Positions 5,343 to 6,855 of a stretch of 6,855 nt of DNA are shown in pieces (the first letter of the stretch is position 1; every line of letters begins with the position of its first letter). Source of the DNA: Lentisphaerota bacterium (GTDB lineage Bacteria > Verrucomicrobiota > Kiritimatiellia > JAAZAB01). The notes below the pieces were generated by a model. That model did not search any database and was not told the origin of the DNA. It worked only from the letters and a program-made list of their open reading frames with translations. The stretch lies in assembly GCA_020201415.1 (NCBI GenBank), contig JAIVGW010000319.1:1-6855 (forward strand), written 5' to 3'. The position numbers and the translations under genes were made by a program.

Positions 5343-6855
5343 AGTGAATCACCATGTCGGCGCCGGTAATATTAAGGCCTGTGCCGCCGGCTTTTAAGCT
5401 CATCAAGAAAACCGGCACATCGCGGCGGGCATTAAACTCGCGCACGACACGTTGGCGCTCGCGGGTCATGCCGTCAAGATAGCTGTATTTCAACGCCGCC
5501 TCTTCAAGGCGCCGGCGCAGGATGAACAGCATGGAGGTGAATTGACTGAAAACCAGCACGCGATGGCCGCCATCCACGGCTTCATCCAGTAGTTCCATGA
5601 ACAGTTCCAGTTTGGCCGATGGTTGCGATTCCGGCGCCAGTGGCTGCTTCAGGAGCGCCAAGTGACAGCAGACCTGGCGCAGACGCAACAAGGTTTTGAG
5701 AATTTCCATGCGTGAATGCTGGAACCCACGCTCGGCCACCATGGTGATCAGGCGCCGGCGCGACTGCTCCAGCAGCCCGTCGTAAATCCTTTGCTGATCG
5801 GTCGTCAACGAGCATATGGCCGTTCGCTCGATTTTCGGCGGCAAATCCCGGGCTACATCGATTTTCAAACGGCGTAATACAAATGGATGCAGTTTGCGCC
5901 GCAGACGCAGACGCACCTGTTCGGCTTCCGGCCCGGCTTGAGCGGACGGCAGTTCATACGTTCGACGGAAGGATTCGTAAGACCCCAGGTAGCCCGGCAT
6001 CAGGAAGTCCATGATCGACCATAAATCAGCAATACTGTTTTCCATCGGGGTGCCGGTCAACACCAGACGGTGCATGCTGCGCAAACGCTTGGCCGCAACG
6101 GCATTCATGGTGGAACGATTTTTGATGTGCTGCGCCTCATCCAGCACGATCACCGCGAAATCGATCTTCAGGTATTTTTCCACATCACGACGCAACAGGG
6201 CATAGGAGGTGATGGCCATATTCACATGCTCCAACTCATCCCAATAACCATGCCGCTCGGCGCCCGAAAGCGTCAACAGCCTTAACTCAGGGGCAAACCT
6301 ATGCGCTTCCTCGGCCCAGTTTTCCACCAGGCTGGTTGGACAAACCACCAGACAGGGTTTTTCCATAATTTGAGGATGCAACCGGGCCTGGCTGATCCAG
6401 GACAGGGCCTGGACGGTCTTGCCCAACCCCATGTCATCCGCCAGGATGCCGTTGAAAAGCGACTGTTCCAGAAACCGCAGCCAGGTGACACCTTCCTTCT
6501 GATAAGGCCGCAGAATGGATTCCAGCTTTGCCGATAAAATGACCGGAGCCGGCGGCAGGACGCGGTTCTGACGGTCCGCCCGTCGCAACCAGCCCTCAGG
6601 GGCCTCGATATCGATTCCGTCGAGCGCCGAGAGGGCTGATTGCACATAGGCGGCATAGACACCTGACAAGCGGAAGGCGCCGGGACGGGCGCCATCCCGG
6701 CTGGCACAATCACTGAAAATATCATTCACCGTGGCTATGGCGCCGGCATCAAGCAGAATGATCCGGCCGCCATGTTCCATACATGCGTCACCCCGCAACA
6801 ATGTGCGCTGTACCTGGGCCGGCGGCAGACGCTCGCCATTGGCATCTTCATACAC
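5236..6855 (-). CDS. SNF2/RapA-type DNA helicase, 5' end outside window and frame broken near the C-terminus
   Basis: This is a SNF2-family double-stranded DNA translocase ATPase that enters from beyond position 6855. Counting from the window edge, about 110 residues of non-helicase N-terminal region come first. Motif I follows (DDMGLGKTVQALSWI, 140-154), then motif Ia (VVCPTSLVENW, 170-180), motif II (VLDEAQHIKN, 237-246) and motif III (LTGTPMENSIADLWS, 266-280). FVLRRLKIDVARDLPPKIE (325-343) leads to the second RecA lobe, with VLVFSQFTSML (433-443), LDGMTRERQ (460-468) and motif V (LMSLKAGGTGLNITGAD, 484-500). Directly after HY (504-505) the frame leaves the family sequence, and a 34-residue nonsense tail (DRPGAPYRTDAHG...) ends at 5236. 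The true C-terminus continues at 5339-5148 in another frame. The product lacks most of motif VI, which includes the arginine finger, so it should be inactive unless the break is a sequencing or assembly error. Such bacterial helicases often remodel nucleoprotein or RNA polymerase complexes; the role here is unknown. Confidence 0.88.
   Translation of the reverse strand: MYEDANGERLPPAQVQRTLLRGDACMEHGGRIILLDAGAIATVNDIFSDCASRDGARPGAFRLSGVYAAYVQSALSALDGIDIEAPEGWLRRADRQNRVLPPAPVILSAKLESILRPYQKEGVTWLRFLEQSLFNGILADDMGLGKTVQALSWISQARLHPQIMEKPCLVVCPTSLVENWAEEAHRFAPELRLLTLSGAERHGYWDELEHVNMAITSYALLRRDVEKYLKIDFAVIVLDEAQHIKNRSTMNAVAAKRLRSMHRLVLTGTPMENSIADLWSIMDFLMPGYLGSYESFRRTYELPSAQAGPEAEQVRLRLRRKLHPFVLRRLKIDVARDLPPKIERTAICSLTTDQQRIYDGLLEQSRRRLITMVAERGFQHSRMEILKTLLRLRQVCCHLALLKQPLAPESQPSAKLELFMELLDEAVDGGHRVLVFSQFTSMLFILRRRLEEAALKYSYLDGMTRERQRVVREFNARRDVPVFLMSLKAGGTGLNITGADMVIHYDRPGAPYRTDAHGLRGQADHAQYGGGKGAGNAAA

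Noticed and set aside
1..6855. Mobile element, CRISPR array, phage genes or a defence island around the SNF2 helicase.
   Set aside because: No transposase, integrase, terminal repeats, spaced direct repeats, nuclease or methylase gene is present; SNF2 helicases are also common housekeeping genes.

Overview
The window is about 57% GC by eye and densely coded. Every confident gene reads on the minus strand, so transcription runs from high to low coordinates. The gene content (SNF2-type helicase, diverged EF-G paralogue, radical SAM protein, YebC, RuvC, RuvA, PfkB kinase) is bacterial, with sigma70-like promoter elements and Shine-Dalgarno sites. An EF-G paralogue of this kind with SNF2 helicases would suit a member of the PVC group (Verrucomicrobiota or relatives), but that is a guess and not a sequence-based assignment.

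Layout in transcription order. (1) 6855-5148: C-terminal part of a SNF2/RapA-type helicase. It enters from outside the window and is broken near 5340 by an apparent deletion of about 35 nt in helicase motif VI. (2) 5147-4770: a 378-nt gap with two GC-rich hairpins, a good sigma70-type promoter and a strong ribosome binding site. (3) 4769-235: a tightly packed operon of EF-G-like GTPase, PflA-like radical SAM protein, YebC, RuvC and RuvA. All junctions overlap by 1-4 nt or are separated by 2 nt. (4) 234-159: a short gap, AT-rich in its second half, holding a possible promoter. (5) 158-1: the N-terminus of a PfkB-family sugar kinase that continues outside the window.

The yebC-ruvC-ruvA order is a classical bacterial arrangement. 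RuvA and RuvC act on Holliday junctions, but ruvB is not next to them. The front of the operon is translation-related (EF-G paralogue, YebC), so translation factors and recombination enzymes probably share one promoter at about 4843-4871.

The main oddities are these. The yebC gene lacks the coding sequence for its whole N-terminal domain and starts directly at the radical SAM stop codon. The SNF2 gene has a short frame-breaking deletion flanked by a likely 4-bp microhomology. The EF-G paralogue has non-canonical residues in its G3, G4 and G5 motifs. RuvC starts with four consecutive prolines directly behind yebC. I did not find a mobile element, CRISPR array, tRNA, rRNA or clear new defence system. 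Two breaks in 7 kb could be real decay or assembly faults, and reads would settle which.
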